Part shown: positions 45,232 to 53,510 of the stretch, in pieces | Layout of the letters: every line of letters begins with the position of its first letter | Position numbering within the stretch: position 1 is the first letter of the stretch | Assembly (NCBI RefSeq): GCF_049942825.1 | Contig: NZ_CP187970.1 | Coordinates: forward strand, 7,378,001 to 7,442,000 | Source of the DNA: Paenibacillus_G sp049942825 | GTDB lineage: Bacteria; Bacillota; Bacilli; Paenibacillales; NBRC-103111 | DNA length: 64,000 bases | Direction of reading: 5' to 3' | Notes under the pieces: model-generated | Database searches by the model: none | Seen by the model: only the letters and a program-made list of their open reading frames with translations | What the model was told of the DNA's origin: nothing | Position numbers and translations under genes: made by a program

Positions 45232-45942
45232 CTATTCCAGCAGCTCCAGCTGCCTGCACAGGGAGTAAAGGGCATGCATCCCCTTCAGCTGGAGCCGGGC
45301 GAGAGCGTTCCAGTGGTGCAGCGCCTCCAGAGCCAGCCGGTATGCTCCATTGGCGTCATCTGGATCCAGCCGCTTGACCGCCTCTTTCCACCGCACCACC
45401 TCCTCCGAATATACGGCGGAGCGGAGAAGGCGCATCAGCAGCACTTTGCGGAGTTCGGACGGGCCGTACTTTCGGTACCCGTTCTCCTCATCGCGAAGGG
45501 ACGAGACCAGCCCTTCCTTCTCCCAATACCGGAGTGCAGAGCGGGGGACCCCGGTCTCCCCGGACAGCTCCCCGATCCCCACCGGCTGCCCATCATGCTC
45601 CCCTGCCTGGGTATCACCGGCTTCCGCTTCAGAGGCGAGCCGTCCGGCTGCCTCGGCGGCCAGAATCTGCTCGCGGTGCAGAGCGGCCTGCGCCCTTCCC
45701 GCTGCCCACAGTGCGGCATCCACCTCACCGGCCTGCAGGGCACGGAGCACCTCCGCCGTCACTTCCATCCCGAATCCGGGCGCCATCGCACGCAGGCAGT
45801 GAAAGTAGGCCCGGTGCTCCTCCGTGTACAGCCGGTAGCCTTTGGGCGAACGCACCGCGGGCGGTACAAGCCCCCGGGCCTCGTAGCCCCGCAGCGTATT
45901 GGTGCTTAGCTTCAGCTCACGGGCCAGATCGACCGGTCGCAT
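45232..45942 (-). CDS. MerR-type regulator with two tandem HTH domains
   Basis: 236 residues. The first HTH is at 1-50 (RPVDLARELKLSTNTLRGYE, then GLVPPAVRSPKGYRLYTEE). An Ala/Glu-rich helix follows, then a second complete MerR HTH from 121 (VGIGELSGETGVPRSALRYW, then GLVSSLRDEENGYRKYG). Each half has the EARGLV/EKEGLV wing. MerR proteins normally carry one HTH and dimerise; here both DNA readers may lie in one chain. The ligand is unknown. The gene is alone and points towards deoR. Confidence 0.85.
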   Translation of the reverse strand: MRPVDLARELKLSTNTLRGYEARGLVPPAVRSPKGYRLYTEEHRAYFHCLRAMAPGFGMEVTAEVLRALQAGEVDAALWAAGRAQAALHREQILAAEAAGRLASEAEAGDTQAGEHDGQPVGIGELSGETGVPRSALRYWEKEGLVSSLRDEENGYRKYGPSELRKVLLMRLLRSAVYSEEVVRWKEAVKRLDPDDANGAYRLALEALHHWNALARLQLKGMHALYSLCRQLELLE

Positions 45943-46174
45943 CCTTTGACTCCCCCTCGCTTATGAACATTTCTGACGAGCCCAGTCCGGACTGCAAACT
46001 TTTTGTATGCTCTCTCCCATTATATCAGGCATTGCTGTGCTCCAACCTTCCCATTCGCTTCACTGTTGTAAGATGGATTTGTAAGGTGTTCCCTGCGGAC
46101 CACCCATACCACGCGGGAGCCGCCCGGAGAAGATACGTCCACTCCTTCGCGGCCCGCCAGAGGAGGAATAAAGA
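45943..46174. other. Intergenic region between divergent genes
   Basis: No gene or strong regulatory symmetry found. Confidence 0.3.
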
Positions 46175-46669
46175 ATGATGACGGATTCGAAGTTTGTTCC
46201 CGGCATGACAGCAGAGGACCTGGCAGCGGTGATTCAAAACGAGCTTGCCTCTCATTGGAAGCAAGTCCTGGAGGCGCATCGCGCGGAGCTGGAGAAAGTC
46301 TTCCCCGAGCTGGAGGACTCGACTTACGGTCTGTATCTCGACCGGCTTCTGCCGCCGATCTTCGGCGCACTGGAGCAGGCGGGCTACAGCGTGCTCGGAG
46401 AAGTCAAGGAGACGGACTTCATCATCGGGGGCTGCCTCAACTTCAGCTGCTCCCTGGAGCAGTGGGGCCCTGAGCATCACCGCTCCCGCGTGTTCTGGAT
46501 GCCCGTCCGCGAGGAGGGCCGGTCTGAGCCGGTGGGAACCCTGCTGCTGGATTTCTTCCACTCCCACACCGGGTTCGAAGTGCCGGAAGGACCGCGGATT
46601 ACGGCTGCCGCCGCAGCAGATCGGCAGGAGATCGTTGCTGCCGTCCGCCGCTGGAAGGAAAGCGCATAA
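46175..46669 (+). CDS. Hypothetical cytosolic protein
   Basis: 164 residues, no signal or membrane helix. It begins MMTDSKFVPGMTAEDLAAVI after a strong AGGAGG. The N-terminal half is helical and charged (HWKQVLEAHRAELEKVFPEL). The second half is mixed, with GCLNFSCSLEQWGPEHHRSR. I recognise no family. Transcribed away from the MerR regulator. Confidence 0.65.
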   Translation: MMTDSKFVPGMTAEDLAAVIQNELASHWKQVLEAHRAELEKVFPELEDSTYGLYLDRLLPPIFGALEQAGYSVLGEVKETDFIIGGCLNFSCSLEQWGPEHHRSRVFWMPVREEGRSEPVGTLLLDFFHSHTGFEVPEGPRITAAAAADRQEIVAAVRRWKESA

Positions 46670-46902
46670 GCTTCGGCGCTGACCGGCGGCCTTATGCAGC
46701 GCCCCGCCGATACGGCCGCTGCTCCATGCTCGAGCCGACCGGGGGTCGCAGCCGGCATTGTCGTCGCCATGACCAGCGCCATGTTTCCTGCAGCTTCTCG
46801 CCCGTTCCAAGGCTGGCTAGCTGCTAACCCGACGGCTTCTTTCACTCATGCGAGACATATTTTTACTTCACTTTCGAACCGCCTTGCCCATGAGGAGGCA
46901 GA

Positions 46903-47142
46903 ATGATGACACTCCAATTCCCTTTGACCCTCCTGACTGTTATACTGACCGTCAAGTTAGACGAGCTCATCTTCAAACATTGGCTTCCCGGCTCTGCCTG
47001 GCACTGGGTGATCCTAGGTATAATGCTCTTTATACTAAGTTACATGCTGGAGCTTACAGGACTCCCCAAGAAAAGGCTCTCCACCCCACTCTGTATAACA
47101 CTTACGCTTGGTACAATTATCCTAGGTTACACTGTCTTATAA
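46903..47142 (+). CDS. Small membrane protein
   Basis: 79 residues, starting MMTLQFPLTLLTVILTVKLD behind GAGGAGG. Three hydrophobic segments are visible, ending LCITLTLGTIILGYTVL. A rho-independent terminator follows the stop codon within a few bases. Start and stop signals are both good, so it is probably expressed. Function unknown; no homologue recognised. Confidence 0.65.
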   Translation: MMTLQFPLTLLTVILTVKLDELIFKHWLPGSAWHWVILGIMLFILSYMLELTGLPKKRLSTPLCITLTLGTIILGYTVL

Positions 47143-47143
47143 G

Positions 47144-47167
47144 AAAAACGCCCGTCGGCGTTCCTTT
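47144..47167 (+). terminator. Terminator of the small membrane protein gene
   Basis: AACGCC-CGTC-GGCGTT with a run of A before and TCCTTT after. Confidence 0.75.
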
Positions 47168-47204
47168 GAGATCGCTGCGTGCCAGTCCCTACATTGGGAC
47201 CCGG

Positions 47205-47325
47205 GGAGAAGGAATGGGTAAGGGGCTCCAACCGCCCTTGAAGTCGTGTCCAATCTGATTTTTTTGGTGACAAGGACAACGACTTTAAAGGCGGCCCGTT
47301 GCTTTCCCCCTGCCCATACCCTCTC
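47205..47325. repeat. Dispersed hairpin element, copy 2
   Basis: Inner arms CCGCCCTTGAAGTCGTGTCC (47232-47251) and GGACAACGACTTTAAAGGCGG (47274-47294), outer arms GGGTAAGGG / CCCATACCC. Clear sequence similarity to copy 1, including ATGGGTA, TCCA.CCGC and GACTTTAAAGGCGG. Where copy 1 has an A-T pair in the stem, copy 2 has G-C. Confidence 0.7.
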
Positions 47326-47370
47326 TAATCTCTCTCAGCTCGCCCTGAAAATTTCTACAATATTAAAAAG

Positions 47371-47418
47371 AAACCAACCTGCTACTAATTTTCAGTGGCG
47401 GGTTGGTCCTGTTTTTTT
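47371..47418 (+). terminator. Terminator-like hairpin
   Basis: ACCAACC (47373-47379) with GGTTGGT (47401-47407), followed by CCTGTTTTTTT. An additional pair CTGAAAATT/AATTTTCAG spans it partly. No gene directly upstream uses it except possibly a transcript of hairpin element copy 2. Confidence 0.55.
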
Positions 47419-47436
47419 ATTGCCCTTCCCTACAGA

Positions 47437-47569
47437 GGAGTGATATCCCGTTTGTTTAGCTCTTGCCCCTTACGGCGGAGTGATATCCTTTTTGAAAGTG
47501 ACCTTTGTGCGAAGCACAACGGAACGAAAAAAGGATACCACGACGCTCCGAACAAATGGATATCACTCC
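47437..47569. repeat. Nested palindrome with GGAGTGATATCC repeats
   Basis: Outer arms: GGAGTGATATCCCGTTTGTT (47437-47456) and AACAAATGGATATCACTCC (47551-47569). Inner arms share CGGAG and TATCCTTTTT (47476-47493 and 47528-47550). Innermost is TTGTGC-GAA-GCACAA (47505-47516). GGAGTGATATCC occurs twice directly and once inverted. The last copy contains the TGA stop of the HAD gene. Confidence 0.65.
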
Positions 47570-48135
47570 GCCCCCTGCACCACCAGATCGCGCAGCTCCG
47601 ACCAGCACACGATCCGCGGAAACGGCAGCCCCCGGTTGTACGGCTGGTCCTTGGCGTACACCTTGACGCCCGAGTCGGCCAGCGTCTCCAGCACTGCCGG
47701 CTTGTCGTCAAAGTAATAATCGAGGCCGAGGTCGCGGATGATGTGCACCTTCTCGGTGTCATCCATGCCGTAGAAGAACCGGCCGGGCCGCACAGGGAAG
47801 CCGTTCGCGGTCATCCATTCCAGCGTCCGTTCGCCGAACTCCCTGGCCCGGGCGGTGATGTAGTAGATTTCGTGCCCCTGACGGTCCAGCTCCTGGAGCA
47901 CTTCCACCGCATGCGGAAAGGGCGGACAGGCGGAGAAGTAGATGTCCTCCCGCAGCTTCCCCCACAGCACCCTTCCCTCTTCGCGGGTGAGTCCGAACGC
48001 TTCGTGAATGCCCATCGATTGTATCGCCTGGAACACCTCCAGCGGCACATCCTGCCCCAGATGCCCTTTATAGAGATGGAACGCATGCTCTCTCAGATTG
48101 ATGAGCGTATCGTCAATATCAAAGCCGATTTTCAT
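47563..48135 (-). CDS. HAD-family nucleotidase-like protein (NT5C/YqfW type)
   Basis: 190 residues. Motif I GFDIDDTLINL gives the catalytic Asp pair. YYITARAREFGERTLEW and the late DYYFDDKPAVLETLADSG match the 5'(3')-deoxyribonucleotidase branch of the HAD superfamily. Probably a phosphatase acting on nucleotides or related compounds. AAGGAGG precedes the ATG. The last codons and stop (GGGCGGAGTGA) lie in a repeat arm, so its C-terminus may have been set by the repeat insertion. Confidence 0.85.
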   Translation of the reverse strand: MKIGFDIDDTLINLREHAFHLYKGHLGQDVPLEVFQAIQSMGIHEAFGLTREEGRVLWGKLREDIYFSACPPFPHAVEVLQELDRQGHEIYYITARAREFGERTLEWMTANGFPVRPGRFFYGMDDTEKVHIIRDLGLDYYFDDKPAVLETLADSGVKVYAKDQPYNRGLPFPRIVCWSELRDLVVQGAE

Positions 48136-48229
48136 AAGGCCGTATCCTCCTTGGCATCTTCCTCTCTAGGATACCCCGGGCAGCCCTGTGGTGTACAGCC
48201 GAAGTAATGGTTTAAGGCGCCTCAAGCCC

Positions 48230-48258
48230 AATAAAAAGCCCCGGCCAAGGCCGGAGCT
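48230..48258 (-). terminator. Terminator of the chemoreceptor gene
   Basis: AGCTCCGGCC / GGCCGGGGCT followed by TTTTTA on the minus strand. Confidence 0.85.
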
Positions 48259-48263
48259 CCGTT

Positions 48264-49997
48264 TTACCCGATATGAAACTTCCGAATCTCGTCGTCCACA
48301 TTCTCGCTGAGCTGCTTGAGCTGTTCAGCCGCACGCTGCAGCATTTGGAACGCGGACAGCTGCTCCGTCGCGGTCGAGCTGATCTGCTCGGTGGCCGCCG
48401 CCGCATCGCCTGCCACGTGGGACATCGTACGGATATCATCGACCACTTGCTCCTTCAAGGCATGCATCCGGTGAATGTCCCGGTTCATCTCCTGGATGGA
48501 GGTGACTATGCCGCGGAACGTGTCCGCCATGGTGTCGAAGGCATGCCCCGTGTCACCCACGATCCGTCTCTGATCGCCGACAATCCGCTCGGTCTTATCC
48601 ATAGCCTGCAGGGTGTCGGAGAAGCCTGTCTCCAGGCTGACAAGCGTCTCTTTAATCTCCTTCGTGGACTCGAAGGAGTGCATCGCGAGCTTATGAATCT
48701 CGGAAGCCACGACGCCGAAGCCCCTTCCGAACTCTCCCGCCCGGGCGGCCTCAATGCTGGCATTGAGAGCAAGCAGCTTCGTTTGCTCCGAGATCGCGTT
48801 AATCGTCTGCAGAATGGAGGAAATCTCACTCATCTTACCGGCCAGTCCATGAATCCGGCCGACTACGACCGCGTTGGATTCCCCGGTCTCCCGGGTATGC
48901 TCGTGCAGCCGTCTTACCATATCGACACCGCCGCTGATGACCCCATCAGCCTGAACCGACAGTTCATTCATCTGCTGATTCTGGTCCGTGACCTTCTCTA
49001 TAATGGAAGAAAGCTGCAGAGTCTGCTGATTCGTCGATTCGGCGACGGCGGCCTGCCGCGACGCGCCCTCGGCAATATCCAGAATCGACCGGCCGATCTC
49101 TTCTCCCGCCGCGGTGGTGGACTGCGAAATCCCCGTCATTTCCTGCGAGGAAGCGCTGACGTTCTCTACGGATTGCCGGACCGTACCGATCAACGCGCGG
49201 AACCGGTCCGTCATCGCATTGAAGTCCGAGGACAAGTCCCCGAGTTCATCGGCTGCGTACATCTCGGCTCTCACGGTAAGATCGCCTTCGGCCATCTTCC
49301 GCACATTCTCCCGCAGGCTCCGGATCGGCCGGTTGACGGAACGGATAATGAGATAGCCAAGCAGGCTGCTGACCCCGAGACAGAGCAGCATGAGAAGGCC
49401 GCTGCGCAGCAGAAGCGCGGAATATTCGGCTTTCACCTTCATCAGCATTTTCTCATTCTCGTCGAAGTACAGGTCCCCAATATCGTCCAGCGCACTTTCC
49501 ATGACATCGAATACCTCAAAGCCCTCCTGATACAAAGAAAGTATAGAAGCCCTGCGGACCGCAGCATCGGCTGATGATAGATCCTGTAGATACTTCTGCG
49601 AGGACTGGCGGTATGCCTCTGCAGCTTTCACGTATGCTCCGATCAGTTCTTCCTCTTGGGGAAGGCCCAGCTTATTGGCAAGGTATTCGTTGAACCGCTT
49701 GTCCGCGGAGCTCTCCTGCTTTTTGTATTCCTCCAGCTGACCGGTAAATTCCTTCGAGCCCGGCTCATACACGAATAGGGCCCGTTCGGCTGCCAGCATC
49801 TGATGAAGGTCGACGCCTGCCGAGCGGATCAGTTCGATATTCTCCGCCCGCACCTTCAAGCTCTCCTCCAGGGAACGCTGCACGGTCTGCAGCCCTGAAG
49901 CCCCCGCCAGACCCATGATAAGATTAGCGGCGACAGCGGAGGCAATCGCCAGGATTACCTTGCTTTTGATCGATAATGCGATTCGTGGTTTCTTCAT
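48264..49997 (-). CDS. Methyl-accepting chemotaxis protein
   Basis: 577 residues. A first helix at about 14-35, then an extracellular four-helix-bundle sensor (4HB type, 36-190), a second helix at about 192-212 and a HAMP domain. The cytoplasmic signalling tip has INAISEQTKLLALNASIEAA followed by RAGEFGRGFGVVASEI. It relays ligand occupancy to CheA/CheW, which are not in the window. AAGGAGAAGG before the ATG. Confidence 0.94.
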   Translation of the reverse strand: MKKPRIALSIKSKVILAIASAVAANLIMGLAGASGLQTVQRSLEESLKVRAENIELIRSAGVDLHQMLAAERALFVYEPGSKEFTGQLEEYKKQESSADKRFNEYLANKLGLPQEEELIGAYVKAAEAYRQSSQKYLQDLSSADAAVRRASILSLYQEGFEVFDVMESALDDIGDLYFDENEKMLMKVKAEYSALLLRSGLLMLLCLGVSSLLGYLIIRSVNRPIRSLRENVRKMAEGDLTVRAEMYAADELGDLSSDFNAMTDRFRALIGTVRQSVENVSASSQEMTGISQSTTAAGEEIGRSILDIAEGASRQAAVAESTNQQTLQLSSIIEKVTDQNQQMNELSVQADGVISGGVDMVRRLHEHTRETGESNAVVVGRIHGLAGKMSEISSILQTINAISEQTKLLALNASIEAARAGEFGRGFGVVASEIHKLAMHSFESTKEIKETLVSLETGFSDTLQAMDKTERIVGDQRRIVGDTGHAFDTMADTFRGIVTSIQEMNRDIHRMHALKEQVVDDIRTMSHVAGDAAAATEQISSTATEQLSAFQMLQRAAEQLKQLSENVDDEIRKFHIG

Positions 49998-50092
49998 GCC
50001 ATCCCCTTCTCCTTATTCAACATCCTGCTGGTGTAGGTACACCCTTTATATATCGGACGTTTACTGGAGGGGGATGAGGGGCTTCTCTCATG

Positions 50093-50132
50093 CAAAATAA
50101 CGCGCATCATCCTTTACGGAAGGTGCGCGTTA
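50093..50132 (-). terminator. Terminator of the diguanylate cyclase gene
   Basis: TAACGCGCA / TGCGCGTTA stem followed by TTTTG on the minus strand. Confidence 0.75.
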
Positions 50133-50157
50133 GCAAGAAAACGGGCCTCGGGAACGG

Positions 50158-51714
50158 TTATCCGTCGGATCCCCCGCCCTTGGTGAATACGGTGGTCCGG
50201 TTCCGGCCATCCTTCTTGGAGCGGTACAGCGCCTGGTCCGCAAGCTCGATCATCTCCGCCGGGCCCGCCGAGGCGTCGGATACGGCAACCCCGAGGGAGA
50301 GGGTGATCCTCTCCCCTTCCACCAGAGCCAGCTCGGCGGCATTCATGCGCAGCCGTTCCGCAAGCTCGGACGCTTCCTGCTCTCCCCCATGGCGGACCAG
50401 TACGGCGAACTCCTCGCCGCCAAAACGGAAGATGAGATCCCCCGGCCGGGTCGTGGCTTCCATATGCGATGCCAGACTCTTCAGCACCGCGTCGCCCACC
50501 GGATGTCCGTACGTATCGTTGATGCGTTTAAAGTGATCTATATCTAGAAGGATCAAGGCAAAAGGAATCTTGTCTTCCGTCCAGCCTTCGATCGTCCGGT
50601 CAAACGATTTTCGGTTGAGCAGGCCGGTCAACCCGTCATGTTCGATCTCCGCATTGAGGTGGTTGAGATGGTTATCGATGCTGTGGTGCAGCTGCTTGAC
50701 CTCGTAGATAAATCGGCCGGTCTTCGGCATCCGCAGCGGCAGCGGCCTGCGGGAATGCATGGACTCCTCCGAGAATTTGGCGAGCGCGTACAGCGGCGCC
50801 GAGATCGTATAAGCGATACGCCAGGCGGCCAGCAGGATCACAAGGCACAGGGGAAAGACCTGCAGCAGCAGCTTCCTCATAAGGGCTTCGCGCGGCGCTT
50901 CCAGTATCGAAGTCGGGGTCTGGGAGATGATCGACCAGCCGGCACTCGGTTCATAGGCATAGCCTGCAAGAAAAGGAAGGCCTCTCGTATTGACGATGAG
51001 CTCCGAGCCGCTTAGGCCCGAGACGGCTTTGCGGACCACTTCGTTGGCTGTCACCAGCTCCCCGATCCGCTTCGGATCCGGATGGAACAGAATATGACCG
51101 TCGGCATCCGTGACATACACGTAAGATCCGTTGCCGTAGAAATGCTCGCTTAAGGTCCGGCTCAGCACGTTGTTTTCTTCCAGATAGATCGTCCCACCCA
51201 CAAAGCCCTGGTAGTCCCCCTTCACCCCAAAGATCGGGGCCGAAACCAAAACGATGCGCCGCCCCGTCGCGCCTACATATGGTTTCGAGACAAGCGGCAC
51301 CCGCTTCTCGACAGCTTCGCGCGAGGCTTCCGACGTCAGCTTGGTCCCCGGCCCGACATTCGACTGGCCGGGAATGACAGCCGTAACCCGCCGCTCCGCA
51401 TCGACCATGAGAAGAGAGTTGAAGTACTGCCGGTTCGCCTGGAACCAGATCTCCAGCTCCTGGGAGGACACCGGCCTCTGCCCCGCCTTGGCGGCGATCA
51501 TCTCCAGATTGTCCTCCATCATCTCCAGCAGATTCGTTGTATTGGAAGCGAGCTTCTTCGCGTACTGGTAGTTGTTCTCTAGATAGCTATCCGTTAAAGA
51601 AGCCATATTCGCCTGAACGGCGGCATAACCGCCGGCAAGCGCCGTCAAGAATACCGTACCGATGACCAGTATGCCGAGCAGGACCCGCAGCTTCATTCCT
51701 TTTGATTGATTCAT
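50158..51714 (-). CDS. Membrane diguanylate cyclase with Cache sensor
   Basis: 518 residues: N-terminal helix, extracellular double-Cache region (about 35-280, with GFVGGTIYLEENNVLS and VYVTDADGHILFHPD), second helix near 285-305, then a GGDEF domain. The active site is RFGGEEFAVL. The inhibitory I-site RPGD lies exactly five residues before GGEEF, so feedback by cyclic-di-GMP is likely. Makes cyclic-di-GMP in response to an external ligand. Monocistronic. Confidence 0.94.
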   Translation of the reverse strand: MNQSKGMKLRVLLGILVIGTVFLTALAGGYAAVQANMASLTDSYLENNYQYAKKLASNTTNLLEMMEDNLEMIAAKAGQRPVSSQELEIWFQANRQYFNSLLMVDAERRVTAVIPGQSNVGPGTKLTSEASREAVEKRVPLVSKPYVGATGRRIVLVSAPIFGVKGDYQGFVGGTIYLEENNVLSRTLSEHFYGNGSYVYVTDADGHILFHPDPKRIGELVTANEVVRKAVSGLSGSELIVNTRGLPFLAGYAYEPSAGWSIISQTPTSILEAPREALMRKLLLQVFPLCLVILLAAWRIAYTISAPLYALAKFSEESMHSRRPLPLRMPKTGRFIYEVKQLHHSIDNHLNHLNAEIEHDGLTGLLNRKSFDRTIEGWTEDKIPFALILLDIDHFKRINDTYGHPVGDAVLKSLASHMEATTRPGDLIFRFGGEEFAVLVRHGGEQEASELAERLRMNAAELALVEGERITLSLGVAVSDASAGPAEMIELADQALYRSKKDGRNRTTVFTKGGGSDG

Positions 51715-51979
51715 CCCTTCATGCTCCCTGCCGAATGAGTAGACATTGTCTGTTTGATGGAACCAGGGCCCTGCCGCTTTGGGCGGTCCCTTACAGAATA
51801 TATCGGCACAACGTCAACCAAATTTGACCAAGCCCGCATTCAGCGGAAAACGCCCCGGAATTGCAGCAAGAAGGCTGCCTCCTTGTGCCGGCATGCAGCG
51901 GATCCAAGGGACAGCCTTCGTCAGGCCTCTATTCGATTACCATACCCAACCTGCCGTCAATCCATCCCGGCTCTCAGCG
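51715..51979. other. Intergenic region between diguanylate cyclase and catE
   Basis: No gene or convincing hairpin seen. Confidence 0.3.
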
Positions 51980-52834
51980 TCAGAGAGACTCCGTCAGAAC
52001 AATTTCGATACCGGAGGGATCCCGGGTGATCCAAACATCGCCTTCCTGCCGAAGGAAGGCACCGGATTCCTGAAGCCGCCGTACGACCGCCTCCCGTCCT
52101 TGCGGGATGACCAGCGTGAAGGAAGCCAATCCGACCGCCTTCGGATGGGGAGCGGGCGCGCCTTCCCCTGCCCAGGTGTTCAGCCCGATATGATGATGAT
52201 ATCCGCCGGCCGAGAGGAAGAGCACGGACCTGCCATCCCCCGCCGTCCGCTCAAAGCCAAGCAGCCCGGCATAGAACCGCTCCGCTTCATCCAGCCGGCT
52301 GACATGCAGATGGATATGCCCTGTGACGGTTCCTGCCGGCAGACCGGTCCACGGATGTCCGTCCGCTTCCCGCAGCAGCCCCTCCGTGTCCACCGGATCG
52401 GATCCCATCACGTAGCAGCCCTGTTCATCCCGGACCCAGCCCTCACGCGGGCGGTCGGCATAGATCTCAATCCCGTTGAGATCCGGGTCGGTGATATAGA
52501 AGGCTTCGCTGACGAGGTGATCCCCTTGGCCTACATGCAGGCCGTGCTCAAGCAGATTCCTCAGCGCAAGCCCAAGCGTCCGGCGGTCCGGTACGAGGAT
52601 CGCAAAATGGTACAAACCTGCAGATGACCTGCGCGGCACCGGTACGGCTTCCGGCACCTCTTCGAGCCGGAGCGCCTCCCTGACACCATCCACGGTAAGC
52701 GCTGCGGTCACCCCCTCCACCCGCAGCAGCCGGTACCCGACCACTTCGGTATAGAAGCGGATGGAACGCTGCAGCTCGCTCACTTTGAGGTGAAGAAGCC
52801 CGAAGGCCGTACCTTTATCTATAGCTGTCTCCAT
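51980..52834 (-). CDS. catE: Catechol-2,3-dioxygenase CatE
   Basis: 284 residues from the ATG at 52834; B. subtilis CatE has 285. Two VOC modules: the first with FGLLHLKVSELQRSIRFYTE, the second with the likely iron ligands His (GHIHLHVSRLDEAERF), His (YHHHIGLNTW) and Glu (SGIEIVLTE). It opens the catechol ring. It lies eight bases after catD, the arrangement known from the B. subtilis catDE operon. Confidence 0.88.
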   Translation of the reverse strand: METAIDKGTAFGLLHLKVSELQRSIRFYTEVVGYRLLRVEGVTAALTVDGVREALRLEEVPEAVPVPRRSSAGLYHFAILVPDRRTLGLALRNLLEHGLHVGQGDHLVSEAFYITDPDLNGIEIYADRPREGWVRDEQGCYVMGSDPVDTEGLLREADGHPWTGLPAGTVTGHIHLHVSRLDEAERFYAGLLGFERTAGDGRSVLFLSAGGYHHHIGLNTWAGEGAPAPHPKAVGLASFTLVIPQGREAVVRRLQESGAFLRQEGDVWITRDPSGIEIVLTESL

Positions 52835-52842
52835 AGCACGGG

Positions 52843-53262
52843 TCACCCTTGAGCGGCAGCGGAATCGGTCCGCTTCCACAGACGGTCAACGGCATACAGA
52901 GAGCTGCCGGTTAAGCCGAGGTAGGCTGCGATCGCAAGCAGGGCCAGATCGAGCTCATAGCCGGCCCCTTTGCCGTCACCCATGAATCCGCCGGCGATCT
53001 TCACCTTCAGGATTGCGCCCAGCATGACCACCCCGAGCAGGATGGACACGATGCGGGTCCCGATTCCGAGAATCAGCAGAGCTCCGCCGACCAGCTCAAT
53101 CACCGCTACAAGATACGCCATGAAGCCGGGCAGCCCCAAGCTTTCGAAGAAGCCCGCTACGTTTCCGAGCCCCATCTGGAACTTCGACGCCCCGTGGATC
53201 AGGAAGGTGATCCCGAGCACCACTCTCAGAATTAATGCGCCAACCTCGTACTGCTTTGTCAT
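52843..53262 (-). CDS. catD: DoxX-family membrane protein CatD
   Basis: 139 residues and four membrane helices; starts MTKQYEVGALILRVVLGITF, with FLIHGASKFQMGLG as the DoxX hallmark. First gene of catDE. In B. subtilis the pair protects against catechol and quinones and is repressed by YodB and CatR. GAGG lies before the ATG. Confidence 0.87.
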   Translation of the reverse strand: MTKQYEVGALILRVVLGITFLIHGASKFQMGLGNVAGFFESLGLPGFMAYLVAVIELVGGALLILGIGTRIVSILLGVVMLGAILKVKIAGGFMGDGKGAGYELDLALLAIAAYLGLTGSSLYAVDRLWKRTDSAAAQG

Positions 53263-53326
53263 GTTCCTCAGCCTCTTTTCTATGGTTTGTTTGCGGGTGT
53301 GTCTGGATGTTATGCTGCACCCTTTT

Positions 53327-53391
53327 AGTTACTTTAAGTGTGTAACTCACCTTCTGGAATCATCATAGCTTAATGCGGCATCCTGCGTCAA
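53327..53391 (-). promoter_or_regulatory. catDE promoter and putative operator
   Basis: On the minus strand TTGACG (53391-53386), 18-base spacer, TATGAT (53367-53362). Just downstream lies the palindrome AGTTAC-N9-GTAACT (53327-53347), a symmetry that would suit a DUF24/MarR-type repressor such as YodB or CatR. Confidence 0.6.
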
Positions 53392-53463
53392 CAAAAATAT
53401 TTGTAATAGCGAAAATAAATTTGTTACAAGAAATAACTCAGCAGTTCGCTACGAATAAAACAA

Positions 53464-53494
53464 ACAAAAAACGCAGCTCCCTAAGGAACTGCGT
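53464..53494 (-). terminator. Terminator of the cupin regulator gene
   Basis: ACGCAGTTCC / GGGAGCTGCGT stem followed by TTTTTTG on the minus strand. Confidence 0.85.
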
Positions 53495-53510
53495 CCGGAC
53501 TTCCGCTGGA

